A DNA stretch of 7,248 nt from JAVBOP01 sp031550405 (GTDB lineage: Bacteria; Bacteroidota; Ignavibacteria; Kapaibacteriales; UBA2268), in the NCBI GenBank assembly GCA_031550405.1, contig JAVBOP010000005.1:1-7248 (forward strand). The letters run 5' to 3'. A program made the translations under genes and the position numbers. The stretch's first letter is position 1. Every line of letters begins with the position of its first letter. Shown here piece by piece: positions 1-5,794 of this stretch. The notes below the pieces were generated by a model. It did no database searches. It worked only from the letters and a program-made list of their open reading frames with translations, and was not told where the DNA came from.

Positions 1-249
1 ATTATTGCATTTGAAATCGGCAATGAAAGTTTGAAGTGCATCAAGAAGACTTATGAGAAGGCAAAAGCCATAACTTAAAATATTAAATATGTTTATACAA
101 ATATAAACAGTTGTTATGGCAAATCTTTTGAGGATATTCCAGAGCATCACACGATGACGGAATCGCAGACACATTTTAATTATAGAGACGATTTGGCAGG
201 ACTTAATATGAGAAATAAAAAATACTTCAAACCATTGAAAATATTATAG
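1..249 (+). pseudogene. IS1-family transposase remnant, C-terminal half (partial at window edge)
   Basis: Frame 1 reads through the C-terminal half of an IS1-type DDE transposase (InsB-like). It starts IIAFEIGNES, which matches the family's 'F-V-V-G-N-R/E-S' stretch. It continues with KYVYTNINSCYGK, equivalent to the family's 'YTDxNxxY' block, and ends with YRDDLAGLNMRNKKY, equivalent to 'LRDRLARLNRKTKxYSKS'. The gene is dead. TAA interrupts it at 76-78 and TAG at 247-249. The second catalytic Asp (YTD) is Asn, and the segment normally carrying the catalytic Glu looks shortened and altered (THFNYRDD). Similarity may continue weakly past 249 to about 288 (ITLGLPLDKYLFQ). The 5' half lies outside the window. 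The family call rests on recalled motifs, not a search, but several blocks fall in the right order. Confidence 0.75.
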
Positions 250-304
250 ATTACATTAGGTTTGCCTTTAGATAAATACTTGTTTCAACTCAATTGTAAA
301 TTTG

Positions 305-326
305 CTATAATTATAGGAACAATATA
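305..326. repeat. possible right terminal inverted repeat of the left IS1 relic
   Basis: The stretch TTATAGG-AACAATA resembles the reverse complement (CTATAGTTTACAATA) of the candidate left end of the other IS1 relic at 6829-6849, with one gap. It lies a plausible distance downstream of the transposase remnant. The terminal CC expected for an IS1 end is not preserved, and A+T richness makes chance similarity easy, so this is a tentative placement. Confidence 0.22.
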
Positions 327-340
327 CTGGGTTTGTGGAG

Positions 341-415
341 GCGGAGTAGAAAATAGTAAAAGCTCAACTAATGCTTTGAAAGATGGTACCGCTAAAATAA
401 AAACTGGCACTCCGC
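341..415. repeat. 7-bp inverted repeat in the gene-free leader before nuoH
   Basis: GCGGAGT (341-347) and its exact reverse complement ACTCCGC (409-415) enclose 61 nt. One G-T wobble plus an A-T pair could extend the stem to 9. A smaller stem, AAAGC (359-363) with GCTTT (373-377), lies inside. The segment is more G+C-rich than its surroundings. Frame 1 is open from 250 to the TAG at 418-420 but has no ATG, and I recognise no protein in it. It could be a folded RNA, a site of another small repeat, or chance. No T-tract follows, so it is not a standard terminator. Apart from this and the possible IS end, I see nothing else in 250-434. Confidence 0.35.
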
Positions 416-434
416 TTTAGCAACCTTATATTCA

Positions 435-464
435 TTGCTGATTATTAACTTTTTCTTATATTTG
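435..464 (+). promoter_or_regulatory. Bacteroidota-type promoter for nuoHI
   Basis: TTG at 435-437 (-33 element), a 19-bp spacer and TATATTTG at 457-464 (-7 element) match the known Bacteroidota consensus TTG-N19-21-TAnnTTTG exactly. Transcription would start near 470, giving a leader of about 55 nt before the nuoH ATG. The leader is A-rich next to the start codon and has no Shine-Dalgarno sequence, which is usual in this phylum. This promoter suggests nuoH is transcribed from here and not by read-through from upstream nuo genes. Confidence 0.7.
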
Positions 465-525
465 CAGTGTATATAAATAGGCTTTAAGTTTTAATATCAA
501 CAATTTAATCAAATAAAAATAACTT

Positions 526-1578
526 ATGGAAAATAACATAATTTACTCTTTAGTTGGTGAAAATATAATTGGCTATGTTGGCTGTGTGGTGCTAATTATA
601 GCATTTATTACTGTTTACGCATTAATTGCGATTCTTGCGGAGCTTAAAGTCTCGGCATGGATGCAGCGCAGGTATGGTCCATGGCGAAACACGTGGCATG
701 GAGTGGGACAACCTCTGCTGGAAGTTATCAAACTCCTGCAAAAGGAAAACATCACTCCTGACAAAGCTGATAAACTTTTATTTAATATTGCGCCATTTAT
801 TGTCTTTATGGGCGCATTGATGGCTTTTGCGGTGTTGCCGATTGGTGAAATATTCATTCCATCAAGTCTGAATGTTGGTTTGTATTATGCGTTTGCAGTT
901 AGTGCGTTTGGTGTTGTTGGCATCATTATTGGCGGATGGGCGTCGCATAACAAGTATTCGCTTCTTGGCTCAATGCGCGCTGCTTCGCAAATGGTGAGCT
1001 ATGAAATTCCAATTTCAATATGCTTGCTTGCGGTTGCAACTATGGCGGGATCGCTTGATATGGCAACGATTGTGGCGGGACAAGATGGCTGGTTTTGGAA
1101 CTGGAATATACTTGGCGGCAGCGGTGCGGGCGTCGCAAAATGGATTGTAATGCCATTCACTTTTGCGCTGTTTGTAATGTATTTCATAGCATCGCTTGCA
1201 GAAACTAACCGCACGCCGTTTGACTTGCCTGAAGGCGAATCGGAGCTTGTTTCGGGCTATTCTACGGAATATTCGGGCATGAAGTTTGCAATGTTTTATT
1301 TGGCAGAATATGCGAATATGTTTATAGTCTCGTCGCTTGTAACTGTGATGTTTCTTGGAGGCTGGAACTCTCCATTTGGTGATTTTTTGAATCAGCCTTA
1401 TTTTCAGCCTATTTGGTTTATTGCGAAAGCCGTTGGTCTGGTGATATTTCAAATCATCGTTCGCTGGACATTGCCTCGATTAAAAGTAGATCAACTTATG
1501 TATTTAACATGGAAAGTCCTTGTCCCATGCGGCTTAGTCTGTTTCTTCGCAATCGCCCTATACACCATGTGCATGTAG
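526..1578 (+). CDS. nuoH: NADH-quinone oxidoreductase subunit H (NuoH, complex I membrane arm)
   Basis: 350 aa, a polytopic inner-membrane subunit of respiratory complex I (ND1 homologue). In the family, NuoH sits where the peripheral arm meets the membrane and forms much of the quinone-binding pocket. Diagnostic blocks are present. The ELKVSAWMQRRYGP block (residues 39-52) corresponds to the ERK..WMQ.R.GP signature, with Leu at the usual Arg. GQPLLEVIKLLQKENITP follows at 61-78. The acidic loop AETNRTPFDLPEGESELVSG lies at 225-244, followed by TEYSG (247-251), the most conserved part of the family. RWTLPRLKVDQLM lies near the C-terminus (313-325). Long hydrophobic runs fit about eight membrane helices, and length is normal. 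The ATG at 526 lies 62 bp after the promoter -7 element. nuoI follows 41 bp downstream, the standard H-I order. The gene appears intact. Confidence 0.97.
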   Translation: MENNIIYSLVGENIIGYVGCVVLIIAFITVYALIAILAELKVSAWMQRRYGPWRNTWHGVGQPLLEVIKLLQKENITPDKADKLLFNIAPFIVFMGALMAFAVLPIGEIFIPSSLNVGLYYAFAVSAFGVVGIIIGGWASHNKYSLLGSMRAASQMVSYEIPISICLLAVATMAGSLDMATIVAGQDGWFWNWNILGGSGAGVAKWIVMPFTFALFVMYFIASLAETNRTPFDLPEGESELVSGYSTEYSGMKFAMFYLAEYANMFIVSSLVTVMFLGGWNSPFGDFLNQPYFQPIWFIAKAVGLVIFQIIVRWTLPRLKVDQLMYLTWKVLVPCGLVCFFAIALYTMCM

Positions 1579-1619
1579 GAAGAAAAATAAAAAAAAATCA
1601 ATAAAGCGCTTATAGAATT

Positions 1620-2180
1620 ATGGTACAATATTTTAAAAATATTATTGAAGGGTTGGTAACCCCATTGCAAGGCATGAAGATAACAACAAGTTATATCTTT
1701 AAGTCAAAAGTTACCCGTCGGTATCCGGAACAGTTTGATGCATATCCTACTTTGCCAGAAACAGAACGCAATCGCATTGAAGTCGCAATTGATAAATGTA
1801 TCGGATGTTTGGCCTGTGTAAAAGCATGCCCTTCTAACTGCATTAAAATAGAAGCGGTTAAGGTTGCTCCTACAGATACGGATGTGCCACTCGATGAAAA
1901 AGGTAAACCTAAAAAACAATTAATTTCAAAATTTGATATAGATTTTGGATTATGTTGCTACTGCACGCTTTGCGAGGAAGCGTGTCCAACAGGTGCAATA
2001 TATCGTACAAAAATTTTCGATTACTCAACCTACTATCGCAAGGATTTATTATATCATTTTTCTGATATGACGCCCGAACAAATCGAAAATAAGAAGCAGG
2101 TTTTGGCAAAATACAATGCGGAAAAGAAAGCCGCCGAAGAAGCTGCAAAACAAGCAGAACAGCCTTCAGCCACGAATTAA
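1620..2180 (+). CDS. nuoI: NADH-quinone oxidoreductase subunit I (NuoI, 2x[4Fe-4S] ferredoxin-like)
   Basis: 186 aa, the peripheral-arm subunit of complex I that carries clusters N6a and N6b and passes electrons towards N2 and quinone. Two ferredoxin motifs are complete: C60-x2-C63-x2-C66-x3-C70-P, and C112-x2-C115-x2-C118-x3-C122-P. In each motif the fourth Cys belongs to the opposite cluster, as is usual in 8Fe ferredoxins. The N-terminus (GLVTPLQGMKITTSYIF, 11-27) is the amphipathic segment that contacts the membrane arm, and RRYPEQ (33-38) is typical of NuoI. The tail (about 160-186) is rich in Lys, Glu, Ala and Gln, probably a flexible extension. The gene is 41 bp after nuoH and surely co-transcribed. 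nuoJ should follow but does not. Confidence 0.97.
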   Translation: MVQYFKNIIEGLVTPLQGMKITTSYIFKSKVTRRYPEQFDAYPTLPETERNRIEVAIDKCIGCLACVKACPSNCIKIEAVKVAPTDTDVPLDEKGKPKKQLISKFDIDFGLCCYCTLCEEACPTGAIYRTKIFDYSTYYRKDLLYHFSDMTPEQIENKKQVLAKYNAEKKAAEEAAKQAEQPSATN

Positions 2181-2218
2181 ATCTACAGTCAAAATTTTAA
2201 AATTAATATCTAAAAAAC

Positions 2219-2695
2219 GTGAAATATAGTTTAACTAAATTAAAAAAAATTCATATAAATGAATTTTATGTTATTGGCATATTAGCCGAGACTACTTATA
2301 GTAATGAAAAATGTGGTGCAGATATAAGTAATTTGTGGATGAAATTTTTGATGGGAAATATGCAAAATAATATTCCCAATAAATTGGGCGATAAATTGTA
2401 TTGTGCCTATAGAAATTTCAGAAATAATTACAGCGATTTTGATGTAATCGTAGGCTGCCAAGTTAGTTCATTGTCTGAAATTCCGGAAGGAATGGTCGGA
2501 ATTACTGTACCTGCAATGAAATATCAGGAATATTTTCTTGTAGGCGCATTGCCTGACTGCCTGATTCCAACATGGCGTACATTCAATAAAAATAGGGAAG
2601 GTCGGGCATTTAACACAGAATTCGAAGTGTATGAAAAAGATCATCCTGATAATTTTGATGAAGTAAAAATCCAAATTTATGTTTCCATGCTATAG
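2219..2695 (+). CDS. stand-alone effector-binding domain protein (GyrI/Cass2-like)
   Basis: 158 aa, soluble, without a signal peptide or a DNA-binding segment. It resembles the effector-binding domain found at the C-terminus of AraC- and MerR-type regulators and as separate proteins (GyrI-like; integron 'Cass2'). Supporting blocks are YVIGILAETTYSN (17-29), a LW at 39-40, GCQVSSLSEIPEGMVGITVP (79-98), LPDCLIPTWR (111-120) and RAFNTEFEVYE (129-139). This order and the C-terminal FEVYE with its buried Glu are typical. Known members bind small, often cationic or aromatic, molecules; the ligand here is unknown. GTG at 2219 is the best start because the first beta strand begins about 12 residues later, and no in-frame ATG fits. 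It lies 38 bp after nuoI and may share its transcript, but no functional link to complex I is known to me. Confidence 0.72.
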   Translation: MKYSLTKLKKIHINEFYVIGILAETTYSNEKCGADISNLWMKFLMGNMQNNIPNKLGDKLYCAYRNFRNNYSDFDVIVGCQVSSLSEIPEGMVGITVPAMKYQEYFLVGALPDCLIPTWRTFNKNREGRAFNTEFEVYEKDHPDNFDEVKIQIYVSML

Positions 2696-2716
2696 TATAA
2701 GCCTATATTTTTATTT

Positions 2717-2748
2717 ATGAATATTTTTTTAGAAAAAAATCTATTCAT
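2717..2748. terminator. AT-only hairpin after the effector-binding gene
   Basis: ATGAATA (2717-2723) pairs with TATTCAT (2742-2748). Inside these arms, seven T (2724-2730) face seven A (2733-2739) across a 2-nt AG, with TC as a bulge. It starts about 20 bp after the stop codon. It could end the nuoHI transcript, but the stem has very little G+C and no T-tract follows, so termination strength is doubtful. The rest of 2696-2841 is A+T-rich with no gene and no clear TAnnTTTG promoter. Confidence 0.35.
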
Positions 2749-2841
2749 TCTGAAATTTAAAAATATCAACTGTAAAATTTACTATTTAATTTTTACCCAA
2801 CAAATCAAGTGCAATTCAAGCATGATTTATGAATTATTTTG

Positions 2842-4002
2842 ATGAAACTTTTAATAATACTTTCGCGCATTCCATGGCCATTGGATAAAGGAGATAAGCT
2901 TCGGGCGTATCATCAGATCCGCTGTCTATCTGAAAAAAATGAAATTATTCTTTTTGCTCTTAATGATGACAATAAAACAAATATCAGAGAAGCTGAGGAA
3001 CATTTAGCCATGTATTGTTCAGAAGTACATTTTTTCCATTTAAATAAATTTTTAATTCTATGCAATATGATTAAAGCTTTTTGTTCAGCTAAGCCACTTC
3101 AGGTAGGATATTATTATTCGTTAAAAGCTAAAAAATATTTAAATGAATTGTGTAATCGTACACAGCCCGACCATATATATTGTCAGTTATTTAGAACTGC
3201 TGAATATGCCCGTGATTTACATATTCCCAAAACTCTTGATTATCAAGATGCGTTTTCACAAGGAATGCTGCGTTTGTCTAAAAAGTCTTCATATTTCTTC
3301 AAATTGATTTTTTATTATGAGCATAAGCATTTGCAAAAATATGAAAATGATATTTTTGAGTGGTTTAACAATAAAACCATAATTTCAATCCCAGATAGAG
3401 AATTGTTGACACATCCTCAAAAGCATAAAATTATAATTGTTCCGAATGGAGTAGATTTTAATTATTTTGCGCCACAAGATGTTGAAAAAAAATATGATAT
3501 TATTTTTAACGGTCGAATGTCTTATTTGCCCAATATTGTAGCTGCAGAAATGTTAATAAAAGAAATTTTACCTATTGTACGCAAGACATTGCCAGAAGTG
3601 AGATTATTAATATCTGGAGCAGCGCCGCCACCCAGAATAATAGCGATGGAAGATACTCATATACATGTTAGCAGATGGGTTGATGATATTCGCCAAAATT
3701 ATGCAGCAAGTCGTATTTTTGTGGCGCCAATGCAAATAGGTACAGGATTGCAAAATAAACTGCTAGAAGCTATGAGCATGGAGTTGCCTTGTATAACCTC
3801 CAATTTAGCCAATGATTCATTGGGAGCAAAACGCAATGAAGAAATTTTAATCGCCAATACCACTGAAGAATATGCTAAATATATAATTGATTTGCTTACA
3901 AATAGCGAAAAAGCAAATACATTGGGACTAAATGGGCGTAAATTTGTATGCAATACTTTTGATTGGAAAAAGTTAACTAATAATTTAGAAAAATTATTTT
4001 AA
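2842..4002 (+). CDS. GT4-type glycosyltransferase, resembling the XrtA/PEP-CTERM-associated Stp1 group
   Basis: 386 aa, a GT-B fold retaining glycosyltransferase that probably moves a sugar from a nucleotide donor onto a cell-surface glycan or lipid carrier; the exact substrates cannot be read from the sequence. The N-terminus SRIPWPLDKGDKLRAYHQIR (8-27) matches the 'R-P-P-x-KGDK-R' opening of Stp1-like enzymes. Other landmarks are PNGVD (201-205), the start of the donor domain at FNGRMSYLPN (222-231), SGAAPPP (258-264), and GTGLQNKLLEAMSMELPCIT (300-319), the nucleotide-sugar-binding segment with E309. No signal peptide or membrane helix is evident. ATG at 2842 is preferred over the adjacent TTG at 2839. 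No exosortase, polymerase or other glycan gene is nearby, so it stands alone here. Whether it really serves an exosortase system is uncertain; the general GT4 call is firm. Confidence 0.85.
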   Translation: MKLLIILSRIPWPLDKGDKLRAYHQIRCLSEKNEIILFALNDDNKTNIREAEEHLAMYCSEVHFFHLNKFLILCNMIKAFCSAKPLQVGYYYSLKAKKYLNELCNRTQPDHIYCQLFRTAEYARDLHIPKTLDYQDAFSQGMLRLSKKSSYFFKLIFYYEHKHLQKYENDIFEWFNNKTIISIPDRELLTHPQKHKIIIVPNGVDFNYFAPQDVEKKYDIIFNGRMSYLPNIVAAEMLIKEILPIVRKTLPEVRLLISGAAPPPRIIAMEDTHIHVSRWVDDIRQNYAASRIFVAPMQIGTGLQNKLLEAMSMELPCITSNLANDSLGAKRNEEILIANTTEEYAKYIIDLLTNSEKANTLGLNGRKFVCNTFDWKKLTNNLEKLF

Positions 4003-4015
4003 TCAAAAACAACTA

Positions 4016-4049
4016 ATATAGCGATGATAGCAGGCTTTTTTCGCTATAT
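4016..4049. terminator. 9-bp perfect hairpin after the glycosyltransferase gene
   Basis: ATATAGCGA (4016-4024) and TCGCTATAT (4041-4049) are exact reverse complements around a 16-nt loop that itself ends in a T run (4036-4040). It begins 13 bp after the glycosyltransferase stop, a normal place for a terminator. No T-tract follows the second arm, so it may instead stabilise the mRNA 3' end or be a protein site. Confidence 0.4.
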
Positions 4050-4144
4050 AAAAGGTGTAAATACAATAACCTGGATTTCTCCACAAAGACACCAGACAGA
4101 CAAGAAGCTGTGAAGTAAAATTAATATTTTTTAATATATTGTTT

Positions 4145-4402
4145 ATGAAAAAGAATACCATGTGCCAAAGCTGCGGTATGCCGCTTAAAAAAGATGCAAA
4201 TGGCGGCGGAACAAACGCCGATGGCTCCAAGTCGTTACTTTATTGCAGCCATTGCTATCAAAATGACAAATTTACAATGGATTGTACTGCCGAAGAAATG
4301 CGTATGTTTGTGGTCAATAAACTGGTGGAAATGAAATTTCCTCGTTTTCTAGCTAAATTTTTTGCTCATAATATACCTCGCCTTCAGCGTTGGAAAAATT
4401 AA
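4145..4402 (+). CDS. small zinc-ribbon protein (putative zinc ribbon domain family)
   Basis: 85 aa from ATG 4145; the in-frame TTG six bases upstream is a less likely start. The N-terminal half is a zinc ribbon: C7-x2-C10 in MCQSCGMPL and C34-x2-C37 in YCSHCYQN, with the linking GGGTNADGSKS (20-30) that is characteristic of this uncharacterised family ('putative zinc ribbon domain', CQSCGMPL type). The C-terminal half (about 48-85) is predicted mostly helical, with FPRFLAKFF and the ending IPRLQRWKN also seen in relatives as I recall them. Function is unknown. Homologues occur next to many different genes, so context is not informative. It is preceded by about 140 bp of gene-free DNA. A palindrome that may end its transcript follows 50 bp later. 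Confidence 0.85.
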   Translation: MKKNTMCQSCGMPLKKDANGGGTNADGSKSLLYCSHCYQNDKFTMDCTAEEMRMFVVNKLVEMKFPRFLAKFFAHNIPRLQRWKN

Positions 4403-4451
4403 TATTATCCACAATTTAATTTCTATGCGAGCTATTTTTATAATATTTCTG

Positions 4452-4483
4452 ACATATTTATGAATTATTTTTCATAAATATGT
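4452..4483. promoter_or_regulatory. 13-bp perfect palindrome between the zinc-ribbon and ABC genes
   Basis: ACATATTTATGAA (4452-4464) and TTCATAAATATGT (4471-4483) are exact reverse complements around the 6-nt loop TTATTT. A G-T wobble could add a further pair. Three more T follow the stem. It could be the terminator of the zinc-ribbon gene or, since it lies 28-59 bp before the ABC start codon, an operator for a dimeric regulator of the ABC gene. It has only four G+C pairs in total. I see no TAnnTTTG promoter in this gap. Confidence 0.5.
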
Positions 4484-4510
4484 TTTAAATAATGTTATCA
4501 TAATTGTATT

Positions 4511-5419
4511 ATGGAAGTTCTTAAAATTAATAATGTTACAAAACGGTTCGGCAAATATATTGCTTCGAATAACATTTCATTATCCGTCAAGAAAGGGAAT
4601 ATTTTTGGTTTGCTTGGTCCAAATGGTGCAGGCAAAACTACTCTTATACGCATGATTTGCAATATTTTTGCGCCAGACGAAGGCGATATATTTTTGTTTG
4701 ACCAAAAAGTAAATTCTGACACGCAAAATAGAATCGGATATCTGCCCGAAGAGCGAGGTTTGTACAAAAAAATCAAAGTTATTGAACAAATAATATACTT
4801 TGGAACTTTGAAGGGAATGTCCAGAAAAGAAGCCGAAAATGCAGCTGTTTACTGGCTCGATAAAATGGGTGCAACCAATTGGAAAAACAAGAAAATAGAA
4901 GAACTATCCAAGGGAATGCAGCAGAAAATTCAATTCATTGCAACCATTATTCATTCGCCTGATTTTATAATTCTCGACGAGCCGTTTTCGGGGTTCGATC
5001 CGATAAATACCGAACTGCTGAAATCTGTTATTTTGGAACTGAAATCTATTGGAAAAACGCTCATTTTGTCCACTCATATCATGTCGCAAGTTGAGGAATT
5101 GTGCGACGAAATTTGTATGATTAACAAAGGCAAAATCGTGCTTTCGGGCAATGTTGCCGACATAAAAAATTCTTATCGAAAAAATTCTATTATTTTAGAA
5201 TACTCTGGCACAATTGATTTCACCACTTTTTCGGGCATAGAAATCATATCTGATATTGATGGCAGAGCGATATTTAAGATAATAGACTCCACGTTTTTTA
5301 AGCAAAAATTTATTGAAACTGTCAATCAAAATGCAGATATAATATCATTTTCTAATGAAACTCCAAGCATGCACGAAATATTTATTGATGTTGCCGCTAA
5401 TGAAAATAAGCAAGCCTGA
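4511..5419 (+). CDS. ABC transporter ATP-binding protein, YhaQ/NatA type
   Basis: 302 aa cytoplasmic ATPase of a two-component ABC-2-type exporter. Walker A is GPNGAGKTT (36-44), the signature is LSKGMQQK (132-139), Walker B is FIILDEP (152-158) followed by the D-loop SGFDP (160-164), and the H-switch is STH (187-189). The Q-loop position reads IGYLPEERGLY (75-85), where Pro-Glu-Glu replaces the usual Gln; this is characteristic of the YhaQ/NatA subgroup. The C-terminal 80 or so residues (about 220-302) match the DUF4162-like extension of that group. Relatives are linked to Na+ export or to poorly understood export with a YhaP/NatB-like permease. No permease follows: the next 375 bp hold no membrane protein. 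The ATPase itself is complete, so it either works with a permease encoded elsewhere or is an orphan. Confidence 0.93.
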   Translation: MEVLKINNVTKRFGKYIASNNISLSVKKGNIFGLLGPNGAGKTTLIRMICNIFAPDEGDIFLFDQKVNSDTQNRIGYLPEERGLYKKIKVIEQIIYFGTLKGMSRKEAENAAVYWLDKMGATNWKNKKIEELSKGMQQKIQFIATIIHSPDFIILDEPFSGFDPINTELLKSVILELKSIGKTLILSTHIMSQVEELCDEICMINKGKIVLSGNVADIKNSYRKNSIILEYSGTIDFTTFSGIEIISDIDGRAIFKIIDSTFFKQKFIETVNQNADIISFSNETPSMHEIFIDVAANENKQA

Positions 5420-5439
5420 TGCGTGTTTGGGAAGTATAA
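5419..5439 (+). pseudogene. possible decayed start of the ABC permease gene
   Basis: The ABC stop TGA (5417-5419) overlaps an ATG (5419-5421), the TGATG junction typical of translationally coupled ABC genes. The ATG reads MRVWEV and then stops. A +1 shift would continue KFKG and then stop again. A 'MxxWxVxKxE'-like opening is what an ABC-2 permease often shows. The stretch is too short to prove a gene, so this is an inference from position and a handful of residues. Confidence 0.2.
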
Positions 5440-5794
5440 GTTCAAAGGATAACAATAAGAAAATGCCAGTTTTAGAATAGAAATACTCAGCAATATTTTA
5501 AATTTTGATTTTATTTGGATTTTAGAATAAAAAACATTAATTTGAGACCGATAGCAAGGCTTATCCACTAAATAAACAGGTTATTTATGGCGCAAATCAA
5601 ATTGAATTGTGGTAAAGTCCGATTTAAGCGGTAGAAAGCCCTGAGCCAGCTTTGGAATAGATGCAATCAATTAGAATGGCATCTTATGAAACTGCCAAAA
5701 ATTTTGAATATTTTCGGTGGCTTGATGGAAATAACTATGAAAAATAGAAGCAAATAATTTATTGTTTAATTATCCCAATAAATATCCTGATGAT
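5440..5794. other. gene-free region between the ABC ATPase and pheS
   Basis: About 355 bp without a credible gene. All frames are broken by stops. The best short open stretches are MAQIKLNCGKVRFKR (from the ATG at 5587) and one containing MASYETAKNFEYFRWLDGNN, which I do not recognise. TATTTTCG at 5709-5716 is one mismatch from the Bacteroidota -7 element TAnnTTTG and could serve pheS, but no TTG lies 19-21 bp before it. The TTATCCAC at 5561-5568 is probably chance. This may be the eroded remains of the missing permease gene, or ordinary spacer. Confidence 0.4.

Noticed and set aside
341..416. A tRNA-like layout: 7-bp acceptor-like stem over 75 nt
   Set aside because: There is no GGTTCRANNCC-type T arm on either strand, no proper anticodon arm, and the inner stem is at the wrong offset. 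The length match alone is not enough.
4079..4115. Stretch resembling a degenerate 'ccacaaagacac' short repeat
   Set aside because: Only one unit can be seen and it is imperfect; nothing in the window confirms that it is a repeat.
4003..4230. Minus-strand open frame across the glycosyltransferase/zinc-ribbon gap
   Set aside because: It runs antisense into the well-supported zinc-ribbon gene and has no recognisable family features.
5762..5794. TTG start giving a PheS 11 residues longer
   Set aside because: The added residues do not resemble PheS, and the ATG at 5795 gives the usual length and the normal N-terminus.
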